A DNA stretch of 64,000 nucleotides from Humulus lupulus (taxonomy: Eukaryota; Streptophyta; Magnoliopsida; Rosales; Cannabaceae). Position 1 is the stretch's first letter; each line of letters starts with the position of its first letter. Below, in pieces: positions 23,471-34,564 of this stretch. The position numbers and the translations under genes are program-made. The notes under the pieces were generated by a model. The model searched no databases and was not told where the DNA came from. It saw only the letters and a list, made by a program, of their open reading frames with translations. The stretch spans positions 145,737,766 to 145,801,765 of the forward strand of contig NC_084795.1 in assembly GCF_963169125.1 (NCBI RefSeq). Reading direction: 5' to 3'.

Positions 23471-25460
23471 GAAGCGAAGAGATCAGACAACAACAAGAGG
23501 AGGTCAACCGGTGACATCGTGAGGCAGCACTCGCTCTAGAAGCAGCTACCTAGTGGGCCCAAGCCGCAGCTCGAACTGCTCCCCAGGAAGCTCGAAACAA
23601 CAATGCTAGTAGGAAATCCCTTGTTGGAATGAACCCTCGAGGACCTGATCGGAGTCAAAGTAATCAAACTAATCGGATAGATGATGGCACCCGCTCTAGA
23701 ACTGCGTTAACGTAAAGAGAGAATTCTAGAACCCCTACGAGAAGCCATCGGTCAGAAACTTCCCGATCAGGAAGTCACTGGTCAGGTAATAAGCAAACCC
23801 CGCCCAAGAACAACCAGACCAAAGCTCCTCGAGATAAGAAAACTCCCCGGTTCAATGAAAAACATGGTTGGGATTAGGCTGACACTTATCAGACCAATCG
23901 GTCAAAAGATCAAGAGGGCAATGACCAATGAGAAGGTGGAGAAGACCGCTCAGTTCGCCCTGAAAAACCGCCACTACATCCTGGCCAGTAGCGTAGTGGA
24001 AAAGAGTTGGTCCCGCACAATAAAATGTCTAATAAGGAAAAATTGAAAAGTACAGTGTTCAATTGACTAAGAGGACATGCTGCCTGGAAGGATTTAAGAG
24101 ATGTCATCAGTAATAAGAGGAAGACCATCCAGGTCGAAGGGCAAATCTTACCAGCCTTGGCGATCAAGTAGAAATACTTAATGGAAATGCCTGACCAGGA
24201 GGTCAAAATACTAGAACCTCATCAGTTGCACTAGTCATCCAAGCCCAGCTTGACGCACTAGCAGTCGTAGTGCAAGGCTTATATAAACAATCATCCGGGC
24301 TAGATGAAGTAGATCACAGGAGTGGCAATCCCTTTTGTGCTCAGATCATAATGGCCCAGTCGCTAGCAGAATATAAAGCACCCATGCTATCGGTGTATAC
24401 AGAAAAAGAAGATCTGATCATACATGTCAGAAACTTCGAGGATCAAATGGAACTGCTCGGAGTGAGCGATGATTATCAGCGCAGAGTCTTCTCGACTACG
24501 CTTTCAGATATTGCCTAGGAATGGTATTGGAAGTTTAAACTAGATTCCATTACCTCATGAGAGAAGTTCAGAAAAGAGTTTTGTCGACAATTTAGTGCTA
24601 CCTGAACCCTACCAGTCTATGCAAATCACCTGGCAAACATCAAGCAAGGAAAGGATGAATCTTTGAAGAATTACATAAAGCGATTCTTCGAAACCCAATT
24701 TCTACTGCCGTAGGAGATGAGGGAAAGATGGTTGCCATCTCCTCTACAATCACTTACCGAAGCCCCTTGCAGGATAGTATTCATCGAAACCCAATTTCAA
24801 CACTTCAACAATTTCTTGACCGGGCAGACAAGTATATGAAATTGGATGATGCAATCGAGAAAGATGAGAAGGGCATAAATAATCCAGGCAGATCATTTGA
24901 TCCCCCCAAGGCTGGTGGGAACGTCCAAAATGGTGAAAAGAAACGAGGGAACGACGGGTCTGACCTCCATGATGAGAAAAAGGCCAAGTCGGGACCAAAC
25001 GACAAGCCAACCAAGTATGAACCTCAATTCACGAATTACACAACTCTCTCAGCCAACCGAACAGAGATTTATCTCGCCACTAATGAGGAAGTTCCCTACC
25101 AAAAACCTCCACCTATCAGAAAATAAATGAGTAAGAGAAATATGAATAAGTTTTGTCATTTACATGGAGATTATGGTCACGACACAAATGAATGCAATCA
25201 CCTCAAAGATGAGATCAAATTTATTCTCTAGTCGGGCAAGTTGAAAAAGTTCTAGGCAGAGAAAACCCTAGGAGGAAGAAGCAACAACAATCCTGGGTTT
25301 AAACAACAACGATCTCCACCTTTACAACTCGAGCCTGTGGACTTTACCTTAGACACTATATGTGGAGGTCTACACCAGGCCAGTGATAGCAACAAAGGAA
25401 GATAGAGGTATGCCCGAACACTTCGACATGAGATAGATGCATCATTAGAGGTCATGACTG
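23471..25460 (+). pseudogene. Tat-B gag, broken
   Basis: Gag forms the particle. An Arg/Gln/Ala-rich N-terminal part (23500-24000) is followed by the gag core at 24270-24520, with MAQSLAEYKAPMLSVYTEKED and HVRNFEDQMELLGVSDDYQ, the Retrotrans_gag pattern. A stretch with KYEPQFTNYTTLS (25016-25050) and a zinc-knuckle-like NKFCHLHGDYGHDTNEC (near 25145-25195) follow. Stops interrupt it at 24518, 25126, 25231 and elsewhere, and a frame change near 24720 separates the core from the basic part. It agrees closely with the Tat-A gag end. Confidence 0.8.
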
Positions 25461-26570
25461 TTGAGGAGCGACCTCCAAAGAATCCTCGGTACAAAAGTGA
25501 GGCTCTCACTTTCACATAGGATGATGCCAGACACGTCAGGTATCCTCACAATGACCTGCTTCGTCATTATGGTGCAAATCGCAAACATGAAAGTAAAAAG
25601 GTGTTTGGTTGATATGGGAAGCTTGGTGGAAATTATCTACAAGTCATCTTTCGAAAAGATTAAGTTGTTCGTCAATGACTTGAAGCCTTGCTCTCAAGTT
25701 ATTTACGAGTTTACTGGAGAAAGTTTATCACCAGCCGGAATGATCAAGTTAGCGGTCACATCTGTTGATGCTCCTAGGCATGAAACAGTAATGACAGAGT
25801 TTTTGATAGTAGACTGCTCATCACCATACAATGTAGTGATTGTTCAGCCACTACTCATGGCTCTACATGTAGCAGTGTCCATGTGGCACCTTTTTATGAA
25901 GTTCTCAACCAGTGCAGGCACGGGGTGTGTCCAAGGAAACCAAAGAGAAGCTAGGGAGTGTTACAATGCTTCAGTGGTTAAGGCATGAAAGGGATTTAAA
26001 GAGAATAATATGATTGTGTGTGGAAAGAGAGAAGAAGTAGCTGAAGAGATGGATGTCGACCAAGACGACATTGTGAATGTTACCGACCAAGGAGGTGTTT
26101 CAGAAATGACCGACCAGGAAGGAATTTTAGATATGACCGACCAGGGAAGTATTGTAGAAATGACCTACCAGGAAGGTGTTTTGAAAGTTAGCGACCAGGA
26201 GAGAACTCCTGATGTTACTAAGCAGCAAACCCCATCCAGTGATGAAGTCACCAAATAGGGTGTTGCCTAAAGCGAGGGAGACATTGATCCTTGCTTTGGG
26301 GATTTGGATAGTGGAGTGGGACTTGTTGAAGACTTACACGAGGTCCCAATAGATGAGAATGACCCAACTAGAGTGATCAAGGTTAGAAAGAATCTAAAGG
26401 TGGAAGTGAGAGCACAGCTGGTAGAATTCTTTCAAAGGAATCAAGACGTTTTTTCCTGGTCTCCCAAGGATATGGTGGGAATCTCACCAACTGTGATCAG
26501 CCACGTGCTCAACGTGGATGAAAACTACCCAGCAGTGCAACAGAAGAGAAGGTTGCTTGACACGGAGTGA
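25461..26570 (+). pseudogene. Tat-B protease, linker and start of RT, broken
   Basis: The aspartic protease lies at about 25575-25900: KVKRCLVDMGSLVEIIYKSSF, in which the catalytic D-T/S-G has become DMG, then an LIVDCSSPYNVVIVQPLL stretch. The linker at 26010-26258 is a DQ-rich repeat. From 26304 the pre-RT part follows, with LVEFFQRNQDVFSWSPKDMVGI and VISHVLNV, the usual run-up to RT. It stops at 26568 and is then cut by the solo LTR at 26623. Confidence 0.78.
26080..26215 (+). repeat. DQ-rich coding tandem repeat
   Basis: Four to five imperfect copies of about 30-36 bp encode units like VTDQGGVSEM, MTDQEGILDM and MTDQGSIVEM. It lies between protease and RT in the Tat-B polyprotein. Confidence 0.7.
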
Positions 26571-26622
26571 TTAAAAGCTCTAAAGGAAGAAGTTGAACGT
26601 TTAAAGGAAAACATATTCATTA

Positions 26623-28842
26623 TGTTAGGAACGAGTTTCCTAATACGCAGCGGAATGGTGGTGTGGTTGGCCCAGTGTACAACAAAAATTTTGTAACATA
26701 TTTAAACTACCTTTAAATATGCGGATCCATTAATATACATACATTAATCATAAACAAGATAAGGATAGAATTCATACCTCTTGAAGCCTATCAAGTATCC
26801 TTGCTATCTTTTCGTATTTAGAACGATCTTCCTATCCAAGCCGCTCCCACATACTCACACCAAGATCTTCCAAAGCGCTCTCTACACCTCAAGAAATGTG
26901 TGGGCACTTAGAGAATGAAGGATAGTTTATATGTGATTCTAATTGATGTACTCAACTCATGAGATCAAGAGAATAGGCCTGAGAATTGGTTCTTTATTTT
27001 CAGGGAGAGAAAACTATCGTTCTATTTTTCACAGAGCGAACGTTCAGAGTTGTCTCACACATCTCTCCTTTCTACATATTTTTCTGATTAGTCATACTTA
27101 AAAGAATATATTCAAATTAAAAAAATATATATTTGTAACCATTTTACAATTTACTTTTTAATCAATTAATTATTCTATTAATGAAAAAATCCAAAAACCA
27201 ATTTTTGAATTATCCATTAATTAATTAATTAAATAAATAAAAATGAAAATCCCATCCCTGAAAATGCCCTACATGCCACACACAGTCCATGGACTGTGTG
27301 TGAACGTGTAGCTTCCTAATTTTTAGGGAAATTGGTTTTTCAATTTTTATTTAATTATTTATTCAAATTACTTTGTCAGATAAGATCTAACAACCTGATA
27401 ACTAATTCAAATTAATTATTTTTTAATTAATTATCAAATATAATTAATTATTTGAATAAATATTAATCTTTTAAATTCAAATCCAATTTGAACTTATCAG
27501 ATTATTATCTCTCACTCAAATAAAGATATTTAATTAATTATACCAATTAATTAAATCCAAAATTTTCAAAAATAAATATTTAATTTATTATAATTTTGAA
27601 AATTATAATTAATTAATTATTTAATTAAATTTCGAAATTAATTTAATTATTTAATATAATTTTGAAAATTATACAATAATTAAATATTAATTAATTTTGT
27701 TAACTACAACTAATTTGTAATTAATTAATTAATCACTATTATCATATAATTGCATATTTAGCCTGAAGAACAAATTTCTTCTTAAATATGTCTTTAAACT
27801 ATTTTCCCTTCATATCAACTCTTACCTTGAACAGTGTTGATAGAGTCGCTATGGGGACCTATGGACCTATAATTCCAAGCTCCAATAAATTTGAGATTAT
27901 TAATTAAACTCTTTAATTAAATAATCTCATGATTATTACACTATAAATATGAGACTGCACTCTTGTAATTATAGACATTTGATTTACTGAGTACTTTATA
28001 ATCATAAAGCGTCCATTGATATAATCATTGCATACAACTTGACCCTCTATAATGGTTCATAATTAATCGGGAATAAAATTACTGTTTTACCCTTTTAATT
28101 ATCTCTTGTTTCCTTAAGTACCATTGACTCTACTAGTGAAGGTTAATTCATAACTAAATTATGAATTTGAGCTCAATAACCTTTCAGTCCCAAAAGTCAA
28201 CCCTTAAGAGAACAATCATTCAATCTCTTGCGAGAAGGCATAGATTCCATATCTGTATACTATGTCCCTAGCCATCTATATTAATGAGTTCCCAAAACAA
28301 AAGTTTCTAGCCTGATCATTCTGACAGACCCTAACAAGTGAATCAAAGAACTCATATAACATAAACATGAGTTCATAGTAACTTCAGGATTAAGATCTAT
28401 TTGTATATGATCATCAGTTGATATATTTAATTAATACTTCGAAACGGTATTTAACTAAGTATTAATAAACATATCTGGTCCAGTTCTATATATTCTCTAA
28501 TATATAAAGCACCTCCACTAAAGTGTCTTACCACACTAGTGATCCGGATCTAGATCACATGTATTCATAATACTAGTGGACCGTACTTGCAGTAATTAAT
28601 CTAAAGATTCCATAACTTTATTTTACTACGAACTATTCAAGTTCATTTATCTCAAACACAATCCTCCCATACCAATACGTGTTTGAGATCACATATATGA
28701 ACTTAGGAATTTTCCTGATATTTACATAATATTATCATAGAATAATATAGTCCATAAAATATATGCATAACAAATTCAATTTATTTATTTATTTTATTAA
28801 AACAATGTCTACTACATATGCTTTCAGGGCACATTTCCAACA
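26623..28842 (-). mobile_element. Solo LTR, 2220 bp, TSD CATTA
   Basis: CATTA lies at 26618-26622 and 28843-28847. The ends are TGTTAGGAA and TTTCCAACA, an 8- to 9-bp imperfect inverted repeat. The LTR reads on the minus strand, beginning TGTTGGAAATGTGCCC. It sits inside the Tat-B RT, and the RT reading resumes right after the second TSD copy. AT-rich; no internal region remains. Confidence 0.92.
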
Positions 28843-28847
28843 CATTA

Positions 28848-29960
28848 TGGAAGCTTACTACCCATCATGGGTTTCTAACATGATGTTAGTACCCAAACCT
28901 AATGGAAAGTGGAGGACATGCGTGGACTTTACTGATCTAAATAAAGCTTGTCCACAAGTCTATTTTCCCCTGCCCAGGATAGACCAGTTGGTTGATGCAA
29001 CCTTTGGTCATGAAATTTTGTTTTTCATGGACGCTTATTTTGGGTTAATCAAATAAGTATGCACCCTCCCGACGAGGAGCATTCTAGCTTCCGGACAGAT
29101 ATAGGATTATACTGTTATAAGGTCATGCCATTCGGCTTGAAGAATGCAGGTGCCACCTACCAGCGCTTAGTGAATGGCATGTTCTGTGATTTGATCAACA
29201 AAAATATGGAGGTATATGTCAATGACATGCTAGTCAAGTCGAAAGAAGCTAGGGGGCATGTACAAGACTTAGGGGAGTGCTTTGCCATAATTAGAAAGTA
29301 TCGCATGAAGTTGAACCCCCTGAAATGCTCGTTTGGAGTAAGTTCTGGAAAGTTTCTTGGGTTTATTGTTAACTCACGTGGGATAGAGGTCAATCCTTAG
29401 AAGATTAAGGCACTTATAGAAATGAAGTCCTCAGCCAGAACTAAAGACATGCAGAGTTTGATTGGGCGGACTGCTTCTCTAAGTAGGTTTATTTCTGAAT
29501 CAACAGACAGGTGTGTCCCATTTTTTAACTTACTTAGAGGAAGCGAGAAATTTGAATGGACGAAGGAATGTGAGCAAGCTTTCCAAGCCATAAAGAAACA
29601 TTTGGCCCAACCTCTAGTCCTCTCAAAAACAATAGATGGAGAGGACCTCTTCATTTACTTAGCAGTCACAGAGCATGTTGTCACTGCTGCTCTACTATGA
29701 GAAGAAAATAAAGTGCATCATCCAGTATACTACGTCAGCAACCGGTTGATAGGAGTAGAGTTGAGGTACCCTGTGATCGAGAAGTTGGCATACTGTTTAG
29801 TGCTCGCTTCTCGAAAATTACGCCTATACTTCCAAGCTCATCCCATTAAAGTGCTTACCGACCAGCCCTTACGACAAGTTTTACAAAAACCTGAGACCTC
29901 TAGTCAGTAACTTAAATTGGTAGTAGAATTAGGCCAATTTGAAATCAATTATCAACCCAG
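28848..29960 (+). pseudogene. Tat-B reverse transcriptase and first RNase H, broken
   Basis: The RT shows NMMLVPKPNGKWRTCVDFTDLNKAC, MDAYFG, MPFGLKNAGATYQRLVNGMF and MEVYVNDMLVKS, where the catalytic YxDD has become YVND. TASLSRFISESTDRCVPFFNLL and EWTKECEQAF (connection domain) follow, then RNase H with LFIYLAVTEHVVTAALL, PVYYVSNRLIG and KVLTDQPLRQVL. Stops at 29056, 29398, 29698 and 29908. The substitution in the active site means that even a repaired frame would be inactive. Confidence 0.85.
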
Positions 29961-30059
29961 GTCAGCCATTATGGGACAAGCTTTGGCAGACTTCATTGCT
30001 GAATGTATTGAAATCCCTGATATTCCCGACCAGCAAGAAAATTCGGACGAAGCTGGGCA

Positions 30060-30480
30060 GAGATAAGATATTCCTGCTTGGAAAAATTTTGTGGATGGAT
30101 CCTCAAAAGAACATCATTTAGGGGCTGGGCTTATACTAATCACACCTGAGTAGCATCGAATCCATTGTGTGTCCAGGTTTGTATTCAATGCTTCCAATAA
30201 CAAGGCAGAGTATGAAGCCCTCCTAGCGGGATTACGACTGGCCAGAAATGTTCATGCCCGGTCGGTTGAGATAAACAACAATTCCAAACTGGTCATGAAC
30301 CAAGTCCTGGGGGAATATCAGGCCAGAGGTTTGTGCATGGTCTCCTATCTGAATAAATCCAAGGACTTGCTAGCATGGTTTGAAAGGTACTTACTCAAGA
30401 AAGTACCGCGAGAGCAGAACTCCAATCCAAATGCCTTAGCAAAACTGGCCAGTGCAAAAGATACTGACACTCTGAACATT
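30060..30480 (+). pseudogene. Tat-B second (archaeal-type) RNase H, broken
   Basis: The stretch reads WKNFVDGSSKEHHLGAGL, then NNKAEYEALLAGLRLA, then NNNSKLVMNQVLGEYQARG and REQNSNPNALAKLAS. This is the extra RNase H of Tat elements. The first Asp (VDGSS) and the Glu (AEYEALL) are present. The Asp usually seen before SKLV and the one in the N-A-D-A-L-A-K-L motif are both Asn here. There is one stop near 30150. The Cassandra complex begins at 30486 and separates this from the integrase. Confidence 0.8.
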
Positions 30481-30485
30481 ATACC

Positions 30486-31038
30486 TGTAACGCCCCATGA
30501 CACTATGACTCCTTCCTGGAATGACGACTGGCCCTACAATCCAATACGAGTTTTTCCAACGTGCTTTATCCTCACTCGAATGCTTCATATGAAAACTTCC
30601 CAGGAGGTCACCCATCATGAGACTACTCCAGGTCAAGCACGCTTAACTTTAGAGTTCTTAAGTGATGGGCTACCGAAAAGAAGATGCATCTTGTTGGCAT
30701 AAGTAGTACCCATCAATCCATTTAAGCCATCTTCAACTGTGTAGTCTCATACCTACACAGTCTTAGATTCATCACACTTGATCTTCCCAAGACGATGTGG
30801 GATTGCACAACTTTTACCCAGTCTTTCCCCCTGTGAATCACAGAATTATGACTATCATAATCACCCCCTTAGGGTTCCGACATCCCCATCAGCCAGACTT
30901 CCGGCTGGGTCAAGGCTCTGATACCATTTTTAATGCCCCACATCACTATGGTTGCTTCCTAGAATGACGATTGACCCTACAAACCAACGCGAGTATTTCC
31001 AGCGTGCTTTGTCCTCACTCGCACGCTTCTTGGGAAAC
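30486..31038 (-). mobile_element. Cassandra LTR, internal region and truncated LTR, inverted
   Basis: LTR 30486-30859 (374 bp) is on the minus strand. It holds a 5S rRNA-like segment at about 30590-30665 with the box C word GATGGGTGACCTCCTGGGAAG in slightly changed form and a box A-like AGTTAAGCGTGCTTGACC. The internal region 30860-30928 holds the primer-binding site (minus strand AATGGTATCAGAGCC, complementary to initiator tRNA-Met in plants) and a purine tract. A second minus LTR (30929-31038) breaks off after about 110 bp, where the orientation flips. Confidence 0.85.
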
Positions 31039-32689
31039 ATCGGACCCCTAAGGGGGGTGATTGTGACAGTCAGAATCCCGTGATCCACAGGGCAAAAGAC
31101 TAGGTAAAAGCGGTGCAATCCCATATCGCCTAGGGAAGCTCAAGTGTCATGATTCTAAGACTGTGTAGGTATGGGACTACACAGTTAAAGAGGGCTTAAA
31201 TGGATTGATGGATAGTACCTATGCCAACAATATGCATCTTCTTTCAGTAGCCCATCACTTGAGAACTCCAAAGTTAAGCATGCTTGACCTGGAGTAATCT
31301 CATGATGGGTGACCTTCTGGGAAATTCTCCCAGGAGGCATGCGAGAAAGGACAAAGCACGTCAGAAAGATTCATGTTGGTTTTAGAGGGTCAATCGTCAT
31401 TCCAGGAAGTAGCCAGAGTGATGTGGGGCATTACAAATGGTATCAAATCCTTGACCCAGCCAGAATTGTGGCAGACGGGGACGTCGGACCCCTAAGGGGG
31501 GGGGGGGTGACTGTGACAGTTAGAATCCTGTGATTCGCAAGGGGAAAGACTGGGTAAAAGTTGTGCAATCCCACATAGCCTTGGGAAGGTTAAGTGTGAT
31601 GATTCTAAGATTATGTAGGTATGGGAATACACAGTTGAATATGGCTTAAATGGATTAATGGGTACTACCTATGCCAACAAGATGCATCTTCTTTTCAGTA
31701 GCCCATCAATTGAGAACTCCAAAGTGAAGTGTGCTTGACCTGGAGTAGTGTCATGATGGGTGACCTCCTAGGAAGTTTTTCCAGGAAGCGTGCGAGTGCG
31801 GACAAAGCACGCTCAAAAGACAAATGTTGGTTTGTAGGGCCATTCATCATTCCAGGAAGAAGCCATAGTGACGTGGGGCATTACAAATGGTAACAGAGCC
31901 TTGACCTAGTCGAAAGTGTGACCGACGGGGACGTTAGACCCCTAAGGGGGGGGGGGTGATTGTGACAGTCAGAATCTCGTGATCCGCAGGGGGAAAGACC
32001 AAGTAAAAGCTGTGCAATCCCACATCATCTGAGGATGGTCAAGTGTGATGATTCTAAGACTGTGTAGGAATGAGACTAAACAATTTAAGAGGGCTTAAAT
32101 GGATTGATGGATAGTACCTATGCCAACAAGATGTGTCTTCTTTTTTGTATCCCATATCTTGAGAACTCCAAAGTTAAGCGTGCTTGACTTGGAGTAGTCT
32201 CATGATGGGTGACCTCTTGGGAAGTTTTCCTAGGAAGCGTGCGAGTGAGGACAAAGCACGCTACAAAGACTCGTGTTGGTTTGCAGGGTCAATCGTCATT
32301 CCAGGAAGCAACAATAGTGACGTGGGGCATTACAAATGGTAACAGAGCCTTGACCCAGCCGGAAGTGTGACCGACGAGGACGTCGGACCCCTAAGGGAGG
32401 GTGATTGTTACAGTTAGAATCCCGTGATCCACAGGGGGAAAGACCGGATAAAAATTGTGCAATCCTATATCGCCTGAGGAAGGTCAAGTGTGATGATTCT
32501 AAGATTGTGTAGGTATGGGGCTACACAGTTGAAGAGGGCTTAAATATATTGATGGGCATTACCTATGCCAACAAGATGCATCTTCTTTTCGGTAGCTCAC
32601 CACTTGAGAACTCCAAAGTTAAGCGTGCTTGACCTGGAGTAGTCTCATGATGGGTGACCTCTTAGGAAGTTTTTCCAGGAAGCGCAAGT
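31039..32689 (+). mobile_element. Tandem Cassandra array, four LTRs
   Basis: After the flip come a partial internal piece (31039-31061) and LTRs at 31062-31435, 31512-31885, 31961-32334 (374 bp each) and 32406 to about 32689 (cut short). The internal regions 31436-31511, 31886-31960 and 32335-32405 each hold aatggtatcaga/aatggtaacagagcc (primer-binding site) and a G-rich tract. Every LTR has a 5S-like segment: 31258-31326, 31703-31775, 32160-32225 and 32605-32670. It contains AGTTAAGCGTGCTTGACCTGGAGTAG-like sequence and GATGGGTGACCTC, the internal control region of RNA polymerase III. No coding capacity, as usual for this family. Confidence 0.88.
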
Positions 32690-34564
32690 TGTAATGCCCT
32701 ACTTCCTTAGAGTCATTACCATGTGAGTTAAAAATGTGTCATTAGCTCGTTAATCAAGGTTTTAGGTTAAAAGTATGACTAAACTGAAGGAAAACTCATT
32801 TACTGACATTAATTATAAAATATTTGGACCATCATTGAAATCATAAAAGTTATACATTTGGGATCCCAAAATATTGTTTAGAAACTATATTGCAACTCAA
32901 AAATATAATTACGGTCGACCTAAGCGACAAAGCAGTTCATTAGAGTACTCTTCCCAAAATAACCCTGGCTGTGGCAGCCAGGTAGGCCGAACATGTACCC
33001 GTCGCTCCACGCTCTCCGTACTCATGGTTGGTTGACCTTCCCTTTGCCCTTATCTGTACCATAGAGCACCCGTGAGCTGAAGCCCAGCAAGAAAACTCAA
33101 CATATAACATAACAATCCACAGTATACAACAAAATAGCCAACGAGCTAAACACATTGTGGCCTACGTCATCCCAGGTGCTTTACCAGGCCCTGGGTTCGC
33201 GGTCTTCACCGAACGGGTGGATTCAACACCCTAAGAGGGTCTCGTCCTAGTGGCCGGCACTCAGCGTGTTGGACGCCGATCCCAACCCCTTGTCGTACCC
33301 GGCTTCATGCCATTCTCGGCCTTCACCGTTCCCGGCCATTCACCATTCACTCATAACATACATAACATAGCATAATAATCACATATATCCACACATATTT
33401 TAAGCGTAAACAATAGGTTCGCGTCCTGCGACACAAAACATAGGGTCGTGCCCTGATCTACGGGTACAACAGTTTTTTTACTTGTGTCCCGAGCTGGGAA
33501 GTCAATGCGATCCCGAGCACAGTCACCTAATCCGAGCTTTGTTGAAAACCTAGTCACAAAGCATTCATAATAAACATCCATTAAGCCTTAAACCAATAAA
33601 TAACTTCAAAATATTAATCTAGCCTCTGGGACCTTGGATTCTACTAAAGCGGGTAGTAGAATCCTTCCCGAGCCTTAACTTTCGAGTTCCCGAGCTTAAA
33701 ACCTGAATTTCCCCTTTTTCCTCTTTTTGAGCCGCGACATGTCCTCTAGGGCTGCGGCATGCTAAGCCCTATGCCGTAGCATGTGGACAAACTCAGTGCT
33801 CCCCAGGCCCCTTTCGCACACACTGGTCGCGGCGCCTATACAACAGGGCCACGACGCGAGTCCCAGAAACCCAGAAACCACCATTTTCTCTGCGTTTCTC
33901 CCTGAATCTAAATCAATAATTCTAAGCCCAAAACATCCTTTAAACCCAGAGTTAAGCCTAGAATCCTTAGTCACATAGCCTAAACATCTTAATAATCTTC
34001 TAAACAATTCCATAGATTCATCAAACACCCAAAACCAAACTTAAAGCTTAACTCTCATGCAATTTCCAATCCATGACAGAATTCAAAAGAAAAGATTGAG
34101 TTTAGGATCTTACCTCTGAGATGTGTTCAACTTTGAGCTAAACCCCAAGCACAACAAGTCTAATCCTTCAATCTTTTAGACTAGAATTCTCAAAGCTTCA
34201 TCAAGTCTTCAAGCACAAAAAGAGGGAGAGAGAACCAAGAGATAAAGAGTGAGTAAGAGGTGAGATTGTTTTATGTTTCCTTCCCGTTGTCTTTTCCTTC
34301 TTTCCAGTGTTCTCTCAAAGTCACTCAGCTGTCTAAATGACCAAGATGCCCCAATGTCTATCCTCACTCCTTTAATGCCACCAAGGGCAATCCTGTCAAT
34401 TTCCATATCCCGCTAAATCCTCGAGTGTTCCTATAAATCCCCATTTTAATGCCGACATGCCCAAATAATCTCTAAATTACTACCTGTTCCCAGTAATTCC
34501 CAAAATACCCCTAAGCTCCTCCCGAGTCAGGTATTCAACCCCGTTGTGACTATCTAACTATTCC

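Noticed and set aside
30590..32670. True 5S rRNA genes
   Set aside because: Only the promoter-like middle and end of 5S are kept, with changes, and always inside 374-bp LTRs with primer-binding sites. They are Cassandra LTR parts, not rRNA genes.
30490..32690. Tandem satellite DNA
   Set aside because: The periodicity is explained by alternating LTRs and internal regions with primer-binding site and purine tract, so it is an array of retroelement parts.
33351..34406. Possible host exons in the GC-richer part of Tekay-D
   Set aside because: Matches the LTR layout of relatives; no consistent frame.
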